DNA of 64,000 nt, taken from positions 1 to 64,000 of the forward strand of contig NZ_JOCT01000001.1 of the NCBI RefSeq assembly GCF_000717875.1, written 5' to 3'. The stretch comes from Streptomyces sp. NRRL S-455. GTDB taxonomy: Bacteria; Actinomycetota; Actinomycetes; Streptomycetales; Streptomycetaceae. Positions 8,530 through 18,021 of this stretch are shown here, piece by piece. Each line of letters begins with the position of its first letter. The stretch's first letter is position 1. The notes under the pieces are model-generated. The model made no database searches, was not told the origin of the DNA, and worked only from the letters and a program-made list of their open reading frames with translations. The translations under genes were made by a program, and so were the position numbers.

Positions 8530-9288
8530 TCAGATAGTGAGCGAGAGGTTCCGGGTCACCCGGCTCGCGGTCGGGAGCAGCCGCTCACGGATCTCCGGCA
8601 GCCGGGAGAGCCGGTTCGCCGGCAGCGAGACGCCGAGGGAACCGATGGTGTCCCCGCTGTAGACGGGGACGGCGACACAGACCGTGCCGAGGGCGTACTC
8701 CTCGAGGTCCGTGACGGCCGGGGCCAGGGGCGGGGTCTCCAGGCGCCGGAGCAGTTCCGGCGGGCTGGTGATCGTGCGGGGGGTGAGGTCGGCGAGGTGA
8801 TGGCGGGCGAGGTATTCCTTGCGGGCCTCGACGTCCATTTCGCGCAGCACGGACTTGCCGAGCGCGGTCGCGTGCCCCGCGTCCTCGAACCCCACCCACA
8901 GGTCGACGCGAGGGGTCCCCGGCCCGTCGACGATCTCCGCGACCCGGATCTCACCGTCCTCGTAGAAGGTCAGGTAGGCGGGGCTGGCCAGTTGGTCCCG
9001 CAGCGCGGCCAGCGTGGGCCGGACACGGCTGAGCAGCGCCTGGGCACGGCCCGTGCTGCGCAGCGTCTGGACCTTGTCGCCGAGGACGAAGCCCCCGTCG
9101 TCCAGTTTCCGCACGTACCCGTCGTGGACGAGCGTCCGGAGCAGGTGGTAGGCGGTTGCCAGGGGCAGGCCGGTCTCGCGTGCCAGTTGTTTCGCCGGCG
9201 CGCCGTTCTGGTGCGCGCTCACCGCCTCCAGCAGCCGCATGGCCCGCTGGACGGACGTGATGAGCGTAGGGCCTTCTTGCCCAGCCAC
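8530..9288 (-). CDS. IclR-family transcriptional regulator
   Basis: A 252-aa regulator with an N-terminal winged helix (LITSVQRAMRLLEAVSAH, then LARETGLPLATAYHLLRTL at residues 35-53) and a C-terminal IclR effector domain (GHATALGKSVLREM, VCVAVPVYSGDTIGSLGVSL). It is divergent from hypX across 168 bp, so it may control the hydrogenase maturation genes, but nothing in the sequence proves this. IclR proteins usually bind small metabolites such as aromatic acids or C2/C3 acids; the nearby paa genes are another possible target. Confidence 0.9.
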   Translation of the reverse strand: MAGQEGPTLITSVQRAMRLLEAVSAHQNGAPAKQLARETGLPLATAYHLLRTLVHDGYVRKLDDGGFVLGDKVQTLRSTGRAQALLSRVRPTLAALRDQLASPAYLTFYEDGEIRVAEIVDGPGTPRVDLWVGFEDAGHATALGKSVLREMDVEARKEYLARHHLADLTPRTITSPPELLRRLETPPLAPAVTDLEEYALGTVCVAVPVYSGDTIGSLGVSLPANRLSRLPEIRERLLPTASRVTRNLSLTI

Positions 9289-9456
9289 AGGACCAGCCTG
9301 CGTCAGGCGTCCGGCGAGGGCAAGCGAACCCTACGGCTTCTTCACCGGGGTGCCGCTGACCGCGCCGCCGGACGAGTAGCCCGGAAGCGGATGACGGGCG
9401 CGAAACGCCGCGGTGGTTCTTCTCGGCCCTCTCCCCAACGGCGACCATGCCATGTC

Positions 9457-11199
9457 ATGGACATCTTGCTCGTCGCCAGTGCGTTCAACAGCCTGTCCCA
9501 GCGTGTCTACGCCGAACTGTCGGACGAGGGGCACCGTGTGGACGTGGTGCTCGCCTCGCACGGCCCCGACGCGGTCCGGGCCGCTGTTCGGGAGGTACGG
9601 CCTGAACTGGTCGTCGCCCCGATGCTCAAGTCGGCCCTGCCGGAGGACGTGTGGCGTGAGCACGCCTGCCTGATCGTCCATCCGGGGCCACCCGGCGACC
9701 GGGGCCCGTCGTCCCTGGACTGGGCGATCGCCGAGGAGGCGCCCCAGTGGGGGGTGACGGTGCTTCAGGCCGAGGCGGCGATGGACGCCGGCGACATCTG
9801 GGCGGACGGGTCCTTCCCGGTGCCGCCCGTCGGCAAGAGCGACATGTACCGCAACGAGGTCTCCGACGCCGCCTCGGCCGCCGTCCTGCTGGCGGTGCGG
9901 CGGTTCGCCGACGGATCGTACAAGCCTCGCCCGCAGAGTGATCCCGGGATCGAGGTGGTGTGGCGCGACTTCTTCCGGCAGGAGCAGCGGCGGATCGACT
10001 GGGAGAACGACAGCACCCGTACGGTGCTGCGCAAGCTCCGCGGGGCCGACTCCCAACCGGGAGTGCGGGACGAACTCTGCGGCCGGGAGGTCTTCCTGCA
10101 CGGCGGGCATCCCGAGGACCGGCTGCGGGGGGAGCCCGGGGAGCTGCTCGCGACCCGGTCCGGCGCGGTGTGCCGGGCCACCCGGGACGGAGCCGTGTGG
10201 ATTCCGGAACTGCGCCCGCGCAAGAACTCCGGAGACCCGGCCCCGTTCCGCCGTCCGGCGGCCTCGGTGCTCGCCGGCTTCCCCGCCCCGCCCGGATCCC
10301 ACGGCATGCCGGGTTCCAGCGACCGCCCGTACTGGCTGCCCGAGATCGCCGCCCCGCTCGAACTGCCCCCGGACCGCACCACCTGGGCCGACATCCGCTA
10401 CCGGCAGCGGGGCGACATCGGCTTCCTGACCTTCTCGTTCCCCGGCGGGGCGATGAGCACCACCCACTGCCGCAGGCTGCTCGCCGGCTACCGGTACGCG
10501 CTCAGCCGGCCCACGTCGGTGCTGGTGCTCGGCGGCGCCCGTGATTTCTTCTCCAACGGCATCCATCTCAACGTCATCGAGGCGTCGAGTGACCCGGCGG
10601 GCGAGTCCTGGTCCAACCTCAACGCCATGAACGACCTGGTGGAGGCGGTGCTGCGCACCACCGACCGGCTGGTGGTCGCGGCCGTCGGCGGCAACGCGGC
10701 GGCCGGCGGCGTCATGCTCGCCCTGGCCGCCGACGAGGTCTGGTGCCGCACGGGCAGCGTCCTCAACCCGCACTACCGGAACATGGGCCTGTACGGGTCG
10801 GAGTACTGGACGTACTCGCTGCCCCGGCGGGTGGGCGCGGAGACGGCCGAGCGGCTGACGACCGAGGCCCTGCCGGTGAGCGCCGCGACCGCCGAACGGA
10901 TCGGACTCGTGGACCGTCTGGTACCGGTCCCGGCCCAGGAGTTCCCGGACGAGGTCGAGCGCCTGGCCGCCGGGCTCGCCGACGACCCGGATCTCACCCA
11001 GCGGATCACCGCCAAGGCCACGGCACGTCACGCGGACGAGCTCCAGCGGCCCCTCGCCGAGTACCGACGGACCGAACTCGCCCGTATGCGAGCCATCTTC
11101 TTCGACCCGCAGGCGCCGTACCACGCGCTGCGCTCGGCCTTCGTCCGCAAGCTTCTGGCCGGCTCCGCCAGGCCGCTGGCCGCCGGAGACGCGCTGTGA
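9457..11199 (+). CDS. hypX: HypX, CO-forming [NiFe]-hydrogenase maturation factor
   Basis: A 580-aa two-domain protein. Residues 1-250 resemble formyltransferases (MDILLVASAFNSLSQRVY; IVHPGPPGDRGPSSLDWAI; MDAGDIWA). Residues about 310-560 resemble enoyl-CoA hydratases (VLVLGGARDFFSNGIHLNVIE; AAVGGNAAAGGVMLALAADE). In HypX the first half transfers a formyl group from formyl-tetrahydrofolate to CoA and the second releases CO, which becomes the active-site CO ligand under aerobic conditions. ATG 9457 has no clear ribosome site. It heads a rightward block of maturation genes and overlaps the next start (GTGA). HypX is diagnostic of hydrogenases made in air. Confidence 0.92.
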   Translation: MDILLVASAFNSLSQRVYAELSDEGHRVDVVLASHGPDAVRAAVREVRPELVVAPMLKSALPEDVWREHACLIVHPGPPGDRGPSSLDWAIAEEAPQWGVTVLQAEAAMDAGDIWADGSFPVPPVGKSDMYRNEVSDAASAAVLLAVRRFADGSYKPRPQSDPGIEVVWRDFFRQEQRRIDWENDSTRTVLRKLRGADSQPGVRDELCGREVFLHGGHPEDRLRGEPGELLATRSGAVCRATRDGAVWIPELRPRKNSGDPAPFRRPAASVLAGFPAPPGSHGMPGSSDRPYWLPEIAAPLELPPDRTTWADIRYRQRGDIGFLTFSFPGGAMSTTHCRRLLAGYRYALSRPTSVLVLGGARDFFSNGIHLNVIEASSDPAGESWSNLNAMNDLVEAVLRTTDRLVVAAVGGNAAAGGVMLALAADEVWCRTGSVLNPHYRNMGLYGSEYWTYSLPRRVGAETAERLTTEALPVSAATAERIGLVDRLVPVPAQEFPDEVERLAAGLADDPDLTQRITAKATARHADELQRPLAEYRRTELARMRAIFFDPQAPYHALRSAFVRKLLAGSARPLAAGDAL

Positions 11200-11783
11200 G
11201 CGCGCGGCTGCTGATCGCGGGCGTCGGCAACATCTTCCTCGCGGACGACGCCTTCGGCCCCGAGGTCATCCGTGCCCTGGAGCGGCGCCCGCTGCCGCCC
11301 GAGGTACGGGTGCGGGACTTCGGCATCCGCGGGATGGACCTCGCGTACGCACTGCTCGACGGCTACGACACGGCCGTCCTGGTCGACGCGGCCGTGCGGG
11401 GACACGAGCCGGGCACCCTGTCACTCGTCGAGCCCGGACTCCCCGACCGGGCCGCGGGGGGCGCCCCGCCCGAGGCGCACGGCATGGACCCGGCGAAGGT
11501 CCTGGCCCTCGCGGCCCACCTGGGTGATGAGCCGCTCCCCCGTGTCCTCGTCCTCGCCTGCGAGCCCGAGCTGCGGGCGCCCGCCGACGAGGACATCGCC
11601 CCGGGCATCAGCGCGACCGTGCGCGAGGCGGTCGGGCGGGCGGTCACGGCCCTGCACACGATGGTCCCGGTGCTGCTCGCCGACCCGGCCGCCACGCCCC
11701 CGTTGCGCCGCCCGGACGAATCCGCCGCCCCCTCCCCGGCCGGGCTGCCGGGCACGGTGGGCGACGGCGCCGAGGATCGGTAG
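11196..11783 (+). CDS. Hydrogenase maturation endopeptidase (HupD/HyaD family)
   Basis: A 195-aa protease that trims the C-terminus of the hydrogenase large subunit after nickel insertion. Hallmarks are GVGNIFLADDAFGPEVIRAL near the start with the Ni-sensing acidic residues of the family, VRDFGIRGMDLAYALLDG, and VLVDAAVRG. The last 40 residues (after VPVLLADPA) are a Pro/Ala-rich tail beyond the usual length of about 155. GTG 11196 overlaps the hypX stop. Its likely substrate is HhyL, which has a 22-residue tail after its last metal ligand motif. Confidence 0.9.
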   Translation: MSARLLIAGVGNIFLADDAFGPEVIRALERRPLPPEVRVRDFGIRGMDLAYALLDGYDTAVLVDAAVRGHEPGTLSLVEPGLPDRAAGGAPPEAHGMDPAKVLALAAHLGDEPLPRVLVLACEPELRAPADEDIAPGISATVREAVGRAVTALHTMVPVLLADPAATPPLRRPDESAAPSPAGLPGTVGDGAEDR

Positions 11784-11821
11784 CGGAACGATTTCCCTAC
11801 CGACCCCGAGGAGCGGCGCCC

Positions 11822-12565
11822 ATGTGTGAGTCCATGGACGAGGTCACTCAGGCCGTCCTGGCGAGGAACGACGGCCTGGCCGCGGACCTGCGTGACGAGC
11901 TCGCCCGGCGCGGGGTGAGCGTGGCCAACCTGCTGTCCAGCCCGGGCAGCGGCAAGACGGAACTGCTCGGGCGGGTGCTGGCCAGGGCTGTGCAGCGGGG
12001 CCTTCCGGTGGCCGCGCTCACCGCCGACCTGGCGACGGAGAACGACGCCCACCGGCTGGCCCGTTCGGGAGCTCCGGTGAAGCAGCTGCTCACCGACGGG
12101 CTGTGCCACCTGGAGGCGCGGCAGCTGCGCGGGCACGTGGAGAGCTGGCTGCCCGAGGACACCTCGCTGCTCTTCATCGAGAACGTCGGCAATCTCGTCT
12201 GCCCGGCGTCCTACGACCTCGGGGAGAGCCTGCGGATCGTGCTCATGGCGGTGACGGAGGGCGAGGACAAGCCGCTGAAGTACCCCACGGCCTTCGGCTC
12301 CGCCCATCTGGTGGTGCTGACCAAGACGGACCTGGCCGGGCCCGCCGGATTCGACGAGGCCGCCTTCGACGCACACGTCCAACGGGTCAACCCGGGGGTA
12401 GAGGTCCTGCGGTCCTGCGCCCGTACCGGCGCCGGCGTCGACGCCCTGCTGGAGCGGGTGCTCGCCGTACGGGACGGTGCTCCGGTTCACCGTCCTCCTC
12501 TGGCACCCCGGCCGCACACCCACACCCACACCCACGAGGACGCCGAAGCCGGCCTCGTCCCGTGA
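11822..12565 (+). CDS. hypB: HypB, nickel-insertion GTPase with C-terminal His tail
   Basis: A 247-aa GTPase that, with HypA, delivers nickel to the hydrogenase large subunit. The P-loop SSPGSGKTELLG lies at residues 39-50; LFIENVGNLVCPASYDLGE and VLTKTDLAG follow. The N-terminus begins MCES and lacks the His-rich stretch that usually precedes the GTPase domain. Instead the C-terminus has RPHTHTHTHEDAE, five histidines within ten residues. The start follows GAGGAG. HypF begins four bases before the end of this gene. Confidence 0.95.
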   Translation: MCESMDEVTQAVLARNDGLAADLRDELARRGVSVANLLSSPGSGKTELLGRVLARAVQRGLPVAALTADLATENDAHRLARSGAPVKQLLTDGLCHLEARQLRGHVESWLPEDTSLLFIENVGNLVCPASYDLGESLRIVLMAVTEGEDKPLKYPTAFGSAHLVVLTKTDLAGPAGFDEAAFDAHVQRVNPGVEVLRSCARTGAGVDALLERVLAVRDGAPVHRPPLAPRPHTHTHTHEDAEAGLVP

Positions 12566-14883
12566 CGGCGCCCGTCACACCGGCGGTACGCCGCCGCGTC
12601 ACCGTGCGCGGTACGGTGCAGGGCGTGGGCTTCCGCCCGTATGTGCACCGCCTGGCCACGGAGCTCGCGCTCTCCGGGTTCGTGAGCAACACGGCGAGCG
12701 GGGTCGTCATCGAGGTGGAAGGCCCGCCCGAGGGTGTCGCCGGTTTCTGCGACCGGCTGGCGGCCGAGCCGCCGCCACTGGCCACCGTCACCGGCATCGG
12801 GTTCGAGGACCTGCCCGTCATCGGTGCCGACGACACCTTCAGCATCCGCTCCACCGACCGCTCCCCCGGCCGCACCCTCCTCCCGCCGGACACGGCGACC
12901 TGCGCGGACTGCCTGCGGGAGCTGAGCGATCCGGCGGACCGTCGGCACCGGCACCCGTTCGTCACCTGCACGCACTGCGGGCCGCGCTTCACGATCGCCA
13001 CGGGCATGCCCTACGACCGGGCGGTCACGACCATGGCCGACTTCCCGATGTGCGCCGACTGCGCCCGGGAGTACGGCGACCCCGGCGACCGGCGCTTCCA
13101 CGCCCAGCCCGTGGCCTGCCCCGGCTGCGGCCCCCGGCTCCGCCTGGTGCCCGCCTCCGGCAGCGGTGTCCGCCCGGCGCGGGACGCCGAGGCCCTGACC
13201 ACGGCGCGGGCGCTGCTGACCGCCGGGCGGATCGTCGCGGTCAAGGGCCTCGGCGGTTACCACCTGGCGTGCGACGCCACCGACGCACGGGCCGTCGACG
13301 CGCTGCGCGCCCGCAAGGCCCGCGGCGGCAAACCGTTCGCGGTGATGTGCGCGGACCTCGACACCGTACGGCGGCTCGCGGTGCTCTCCGCGCCCGAGGA
13401 GGCCGCCCTCACCAGCCCCCGGCGCCCCATCGTCCTGCTGCGCCGGCGCGCGGACGGGGCGGGCCTCGCGCCCGGCGTCTGCCCCGGCAGTCCGCACCTC
13501 GGTGTGATGCTGCCCTACACCCCCGTGCACACCCTGCTGTTCGGCCTGCCCGGCGATCCGCCCGGGCCGCGCGTGCTGGTCATGACGAGCGGCAACCGCT
13601 CGGGGGAACCGATCGTCACGGACGACGACGAGGCCCTGACCCGGCTGGCCGGGCTGGCCGACGCCTGGCTCGCCCACGACCGGCCCATCGCCTCGCCCTG
13701 CGACGACTCCCTGCTGCGGGTGCGCCCCGACGGCACCGAGCAGGTGCTGCGCCGGTCCCGTGGGTACGTGCCCCGCCCGTTGCGGCTGCCGGTCCCGGTG
13801 CGGCCCGCGCTCGCCGTGGGCGGCGACCTGAAGCACGCGCTGTGCCTCGGGGAGGGCGATCACGCCTGGTTCGGTCCGCACATCGGCGACATGGGCGATC
13901 TGACGACCCTGGAGGCGGCCGGGCGGGCGGCGGCGCACCTGCGGTCCCTGACCGGCGTCAGCCCCGAGCTCGTCGCCGCCGACCGGCATCCCGGCTACCA
14001 CTCGGCGAAGTGGGCCGCCCGGTTGACCGAACGCCCCCCTGTGCTGGTCCAGCACCACCACGCGCACGTCGCCGCCACGATGGCCGAGCACGGCCACGAC
14101 GGGACGGCGCCCGTGCTCGGCGTCGCCTTCGACGGCACGGGGTACGGCGACGACGGCACCGTCTGGGGCGGTGAGCTCCTGCTCGCCGACTACACCGGCC
14201 ACATCCGCCTGGCCCACCTCACCCCCGCCCCGCTGCCCGGCGGCGACGCGGGCGTGGCCAACCCGTGCCGCCTGGCCCTGGCCCGGCTGTGGTCGGCGGG
14301 CCTGCCGTGGGATCCGGACCTGCCCTGTGTCGCCGCCTGCGCACCCGAGGAACTGGGCATTCTCGAGAGACAGTTGACGCGAGGTGTGGCCTGCGTGGCG
14401 ACCTCCAGCATGGGGCGGCTCTTCGACGCCGTGTCCTCGCTCGTCGGCGTGTGCCATCGCGCGGAGTACGAGGCGCAGGCCGCCCTGGAGCTGGAGGCCG
14501 CCGCGACGGCCGCCTGGGACGCCGACACCTCGGCGTACGGCTTCCGCTTCGCCGCCGGTACGTACGACCCGGCCCCGGTGCTGCGGGATCTGGTCACCGA
14601 TCTGCGGCACGGCACGCCGGCTCCGGTGCTCGCCGCCCGCTTCCACCGTGCCGTGGCACGGGCCGTCGCGGAGATCTGCGGACGGGCACGCCGGGACACC
14701 GGTCTGTCCGTCGTCGCCCTCAGCGGCGGGGTGTTCGCCAACGCGCTGCTGGAGGAGGAGTGCGCGCGCCTGCTGTCGCGGGACGGCTTCGCGGTGCTCC
14801 GCCACGGCGAAGTCCCCCCGAACGACGGCGGACTGTCCCTCGGCCAGCTGGTGGTCGCGGCGCACCTACGACAAGAGGAGTGA
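12562..14883 (+). CDS. hypF: HypF carbamoyltransferase
   Basis: A 773-aa enzyme that uses carbamoyl phosphate and ATP to make the thiocarbamate on HypE, the source of the two CN ligands. Domains in order: acylphosphatase-like (VRGTVQGVGFRPYVHRLA, residues about 12-29), two four-cysteine zinc fingers (CADCLREL ... CTHCGPRF; CADCAREY ... CPGCGPRL), a YrdC-like domain (VKGLGGYHLACDA; KPFAVMCADL), and a Kae1-like domain (QHHHAHVAATMAEHGHDG; ALSGGVFANALLEEEC). GTG 12562 overlaps the hypB stop. Length is normal for HypF (about 750-780). Confidence 0.95.
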   Translation: MTAPVTPAVRRRVTVRGTVQGVGFRPYVHRLATELALSGFVSNTASGVVIEVEGPPEGVAGFCDRLAAEPPPLATVTGIGFEDLPVIGADDTFSIRSTDRSPGRTLLPPDTATCADCLRELSDPADRRHRHPFVTCTHCGPRFTIATGMPYDRAVTTMADFPMCADCAREYGDPGDRRFHAQPVACPGCGPRLRLVPASGSGVRPARDAEALTTARALLTAGRIVAVKGLGGYHLACDATDARAVDALRARKARGGKPFAVMCADLDTVRRLAVLSAPEEAALTSPRRPIVLLRRRADGAGLAPGVCPGSPHLGVMLPYTPVHTLLFGLPGDPPGPRVLVMTSGNRSGEPIVTDDDEALTRLAGLADAWLAHDRPIASPCDDSLLRVRPDGTEQVLRRSRGYVPRPLRLPVPVRPALAVGGDLKHALCLGEGDHAWFGPHIGDMGDLTTLEAAGRAAAHLRSLTGVSPELVAADRHPGYHSAKWAARLTERPPVLVQHHHAHVAATMAEHGHDGTAPVLGVAFDGTGYGDDGTVWGGELLLADYTGHIRLAHLTPAPLPGGDAGVANPCRLALARLWSAGLPWDPDLPCVAACAPEELGILERQLTRGVACVATSSMGRLFDAVSSLVGVCHRAEYEAQAALELEAAATAAWDADTSAYGFRFAAGTYDPAPVLRDLVTDLRHGTPAPVLAARFHRAVARAVAEICGRARRDTGLSVVALSGGVFANALLEEECARLLSRDGFAVLRHGEVPPNDGGLSLGQLVVAAHLRQEE

Positions 14884-14886
14884 CTC

Positions 14887-15168
14887 ATGTGTTTGGCAGT
14901 GCCCGGCAAGGTCGTGGCCATCGACGACAGCGCGGACCCGCTCACCGGGCTGGTCGACTTCGGCGGAGTGCAGAAACAGGCGTGCCTGGAGTACGTGCCC
15001 GACGTGCGGGTGGGTGAGTACGTCATCGTGCACGTCGGGTTCGCTCTGCAGCGCCTCGACGAGGAGTCGGCCCTGGCCTCGCTGCAGCTGTTCGAGGAAC
15101 TGGGGCTGCTGGAGGAGGAGTTCGGCGACGCCTGGGAGCAGGCGGCGAAGGAGGCGGGAACGACGTGA
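14887..15168 (+). CDS. hypC: HypC/HupF chaperone
   Basis: A 93-aa chaperone that carries the Fe(CN)2CO precursor together with HypD and hands it to the large subunit. The essential N-terminal motif [10 protein letters not shown], with Cys2, is intact. [20 protein letters not shown] is the other family signature. The start follows GAGGAG, which overlaps the hypF stop. It overlaps hypD by 4 bp. Only one hypC/hupF-type chaperone is present in the window. Confidence 0.96.
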   Translation: MCLAVPGKVVAIDDSADPLTGLVDFGGVQKQACLEYVPDVRVGEYVIVHVGFALQRLDEESALASLQLFEELGLLEEEFGDAWEQAAKEAGTT

Positions 15169-16307
15169 AGTACCTCGACGAGTTCAACGACCCGGATCTG
15201 GCCCGGCGGCTGCTGGACGAGATCCGTGCCACCGCGACCCGGCCGTGGGCCCTGATGGAGGTGTGCGGCGGGCAGACCCACTCGATCATTCGGCACGGCA
15301 TCGACCAACTGCTGCCCGAGCAGGTGGAGTTGATCCACGGCCCCGGCTGCCCTGTCTGTGTCACGCCGCTGGAGGTCATCGACAAGGCGCTGGAGATCGC
15401 CTCGCGGCCCGAGGTGATCTTCTGTTCCTTCGGGGACATGCTGCGGGTGCCGGGCACCGGCCGCGACCTGTTCCGGGTCAAGGGTGAGGGCGGTGACGTA
15501 CGCGTGGTGTACTCGCCGCTCGACGCCCTGGAGCTGGCCCGCCGCCACCCCGACCGGGAGGTGGTGTTCTTCGCGATCGGCTTCGAGACCACCGCCCCGG
15601 CCAACGCGATGGCCGTGCACCAGGCGCGCCGCCTCGGGCTGGGCAACTTCAGCCTGCTGGTGTCGCATGTGCGGGTGCCCCCGGCCGTCGAGGCGATCAT
15701 GACGGCGCCGCAGTGCCGGGTGCAGGGGTTCCTGGCCGCCGGGCACGTGTGCAGCGTGATGGGCACGGCGGAGTACCCGGAGCTGACCGAGCGGTTCAAG
15801 GTGCCGATGGTGGTGACCGGGTTCGAGCCGCTGGACATCCTGGAGGGTATCCGCCGGGCGGTCCGGCAGCTGGAGCGCGGAGAGCACAAGGTGGAGAACG
15901 CCTATCCGCGTGCCGTGCGTGAGGAGGGCAATCCGGCGGCCGTGCGCATGATCGAGGAGGTGTTCGAGGTCACCGACCGGAACTGGCGCGGGATCGGGCG
16001 GATCCCGGCCAGTGGCTGGCGGCTGAGCGACGCCTTCCGCGCGTACGACGCCGAGCACCGCTTCGACGTCACCGGGATCCGCACCGAGGAGCCCGCCGAG
16101 TGCCGCAGCGGCGAGGTGCTGCAGGGTCTGATCAGGCCGACCGAGTGCGCCGCGTTCGGCACCACCTGCACCCCGCGCACGCCGCTCGGAGCCACCATGG
16201 TCTCCAGCGAGGGCGCCTGCGCGGCCTACTACCTGTACCGCCGGATGAACGCCCCTACGCCGCAGGCCGGACGGGCCGCGCGGGAGGAGATGAACCCCGT
16301 TGCCTGA
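15165..16307 (+). CDS. hypD: HypD, Fe(CN)2CO assembly protein
   Basis: A 380-aa [4Fe-4S] scaffold on which the iron-cyanide-CO centre is assembled with HypC. Conserved motifs are present: [49 protein letters not shown], and the cluster-binding Cys residues in the C-terminal third ([20 protein letters not shown], then GTTCTP, plus [11 protein letters not shown]). It is translationally coupled to hypC and overlaps the TTG start of hypE. The length is standard. Confidence 0.95.
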   Translation: MKYLDEFNDPDLARRLLDEIRATATRPWALMEVCGGQTHSIIRHGIDQLLPEQVELIHGPGCPVCVTPLEVIDKALEIASRPEVIFCSFGDMLRVPGTGRDLFRVKGEGGDVRVVYSPLDALELARRHPDREVVFFAIGFETTAPANAMAVHQARRLGLGNFSLLVSHVRVPPAVEAIMTAPQCRVQGFLAAGHVCSVMGTAEYPELTERFKVPMVVTGFEPLDILEGIRRAVRQLERGEHKVENAYPRAVREEGNPAAVRMIEEVFEVTDRNWRGIGRIPASGWRLSDAFRAYDAEHRFDVTGIRTEEPAECRSGEVLQGLIRPTECAAFGTTCTPRTPLGATMVSSEGACAAYYLYRRMNAPTPQAGRAAREEMNPVA

Positions 16308-17370
16308 ACAACTCACCGAGGTCGTCGACCCGGCCGGCTGGACCTGCCCCGCCCCGCTGCGCGACCAGCCGGTCGTGGTGATGGGACACGGCGGCGGGGG
16401 CGCGCTGTCGGCCGAGCTGATCGAGCAGGTCTTCACCCCCGCCTACGGAAACCCCATCCTCGCCGGTCTCGCCGACTCCGCCGTACTCGAACTGGGCGGC
16501 GCGCGGCTCGCCTTCTCCACCGACTCCTACGTCGTCCGGCCGCTGTTCTTCCCCGGCGGCAGCCTGGGCGACCTGGCGGTCAACGGCACGGTCAACGACC
16601 TGGCGATGAGTGGTGCCCGGCCGGCGTATCTGTCCGCCGCCTTCGTCCTGGAAGAGGGCGTGGAGCTGACGGTCGTGGAGCGGATCGCACGCGCCATGGG
16701 GGCGGCGGCCGAGGCCGCCGGGGTCACCATCGCCACGGGTGACACCAAGGTGGTGGAGTCCGGGCACGGCGACGGGGTGTACGTCACCACCGCCGGTGTC
16801 GGGCTGGTCCCGGACGGGGTGGACATCCGGCCGCAGCGTGCGCGGCCCGGTGACGCCGTGATCGTCAGCGGGCCGATCGGCCTGCACGGGGTGGCGATCA
16901 TGAGCGTCCGTGAGGGGCTGGAGTTCGGGGTCGAGGTCGCCAGTGACACCGCGCCGCTGGCGGATCTGGTGGGCGCGATGCTGGCCGTCACGCCCGACGT
17001 GCATGTGCTGCGCGACCCGACCAGGGGTGGTCTGGCCGCGTCCCTCAACGAGATCGCCCGTGCCTCCGGGACCGGGGTGCGGCTGCAGGAACGTGCCATT
17101 CCGGTGCCGGACGCGGTGGCGAACGCCTGCGGGTTCCTCGGTCTGGATCCGCTGTACGTCGCCAACGAGGGCCGGCTGGTCGCGTTCGTGCCCCCGTCGG
17201 CGGCGGACGAGGTCCTCGCGGCGATGCGCGCCCATCCGCAGGGCTCCGGGGCCACGGTGATCGGCGAGTGCGTCGCCGAGCATCCCGGCATGGTCGTGGT
17301 CGCCACCGGCCTCGGCGGCACGCGGGTCGTGGACCTGCCGCTCGGCGAGCAGTTGCCGCGCATCTGCTGA
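16300..17370 (+). CDS. hypE: HypE, thiocarbamate dehydratase
   Basis: A 356-aa PurM-like ATPase that dehydrates its own S-carbamoylated C-terminal cysteine to thiocyanate, the CN donor. It has [20 protein letters not shown] near residue 25, [29 protein letters not shown], and ends in the required PRIC. The start is TTG 16300, placed by the overlap with the hypD stop and a GGAGGAG about 11 bp upstream; no ATG or GTG occurs before residue 28, inside the conserved domain. It is the last gene of the rightward maturation block, before a strong terminator. Confidence 0.94.
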   Translation: MPEQLTEVVDPAGWTCPAPLRDQPVVVMGHGGGGALSAELIEQVFTPAYGNPILAGLADSAVLELGGARLAFSTDSYVVRPLFFPGGSLGDLAVNGTVNDLAMSGARPAYLSAAFVLEEGVELTVVERIARAMGAAAEAAGVTIATGDTKVVESGHGDGVYVTTAGVGLVPDGVDIRPQRARPGDAVIVSGPIGLHGVAIMSVREGLEFGVEVASDTAPLADLVGAMLAVTPDVHVLRDPTRGGLAASLNEIARASGTGVRLQERAIPVPDAVANACGFLGLDPLYVANEGRLVAFVPPSAADEVLAAMRAHPQGSGATVIGECVAEHPGMVVVATGLGGTRVVDLPLGEQLPRIC

Positions 17371-17380
17371 ACCGCGGGCA

Positions 17381-17422
17381 CGCGAAGGGGCCCCGCCGGC
17401 GGGTCGGCGGGGCCCCTTCGCG
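17381..17422. terminator. Bidirectional terminator hairpin between hypE and hypA
   Basis: A perfect 18-bp stem (CGCGAAGGGGCCCCGCCG at 17381-17398 with its complement at 17405-17422) closes a 6-nt loop GCGGGT. It lies between the convergent stops of hypE (17370) and hypA (17423). There is no strong T tract on either side, as is usual in Streptomyces. It separates the two hydrogenase transcription units. Confidence 0.92.
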
Positions 17423-17779
17423 CTACGCCGGGGCCGGTGACGGCTCGATCCCGGCGATCTCCAGCTCCCGGCCGCTGCGCAGGTCGCTGGAGGGCTGGTC
17501 GCAGCGCGGGCACCAGAAGAACGGGGGCATGCCCACCGGGAACTCCTCGGCGCACGGGCCGCACCAGGCCTGCGCGGGGACCTGCTCGACCACGAGCCGG
17601 GCCCCGGCCAGGGCGGTGCCGTCGCGGGCCACCTCGAAGGCGAAGCCCAGGGCGTCGGGGACGACGCCCGCCAGCTCGCCGACCCGGACGGTCACGGCCG
17701 AGACCGCCTCGGTCCCGTCCGCCCGGGCCAGCTCGTCGGCGCGCTCGATGATCGCGGTCGCGATCGACAGCTCGTGCAC
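17423..17779 (-). CDS. hypA: HypA, nickel metallochaperone
   Basis: A 118-aa nickel chaperone, partner of HypB. It begins MHELSIATAIIERADE, with the Ni-binding His2, and contains the family sequence VRVGELAGVVPDALGFAFE. The zinc site is WCGPC ... WCPRCDQPSSD, two CxxC pairs separated by 15 residues. It is the last gene of the leftward hydrogenase structural operon, separated from the other hyp genes by the terminator at 17381-17422. Confidence 0.95.
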   Translation of the reverse strand: MHELSIATAIIERADELARADGTEAVSAVTVRVGELAGVVPDALGFAFEVARDGTALAGARLVVEQVPAQAWCGPCAEEFPVGMPPFFWCPRCDQPSSDLRSGRELEIAGIEPSPAPA

Positions 17780-17785
17780 GGGCTG

Positions 17786-17983
17786 TCACGGGTAGCGGCG
17801 ACCGGCGCGGAACCCGCCGGCCATCCGCCAGATCCGCACTTCGCGCCTCAGGCTGGGCAGCTCCCAGGCCAGGAATGCCAGGGCCACACCGCCCACCAGG
17901 GCGGCCTCGGTCATCAGCACCCGCTGCCCGTTCATCCCGCCCCGCCTGCGCGCGACGGGTCTGCGTACTCGTTGGACCTTCAT
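17786..17983 (-). CDS. Small single-pass membrane protein of the hydrogenase operon (DUF6893-like)
   Basis: A 65-aa protein starting at the ATG complementing 17981-17983, with GGGAG 8 bp upstream. An ATG at 18025, overlapping the upstream stop as ATGA, would give 79 aa and is a real alternative. A basic N-terminus (MKVQRVRRPVARRRGG) is followed by one membrane segment, MTEAALVGGVALAFLAWELP, and a basic tail (RREVRIWRMAGGFRAGRRYP). It resembles tiny actinobacterial proteins grouped as DUF6893. Function unknown; its place between hypA and the hydrogenase genes suggests a link to membrane association of the enzyme. Confidence 0.7.
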   Translation of the reverse strand: MKVQRVRRPVARRRGGMNGQRVLMTEAALVGGVALAFLAWELPSLRREVRIWRMAGGFRAGRRYP

Positions 17984-18021
17984 TGCGGCGACTCCCTGCT
18001 TGGTCTGTCTCGTCACGGCCT

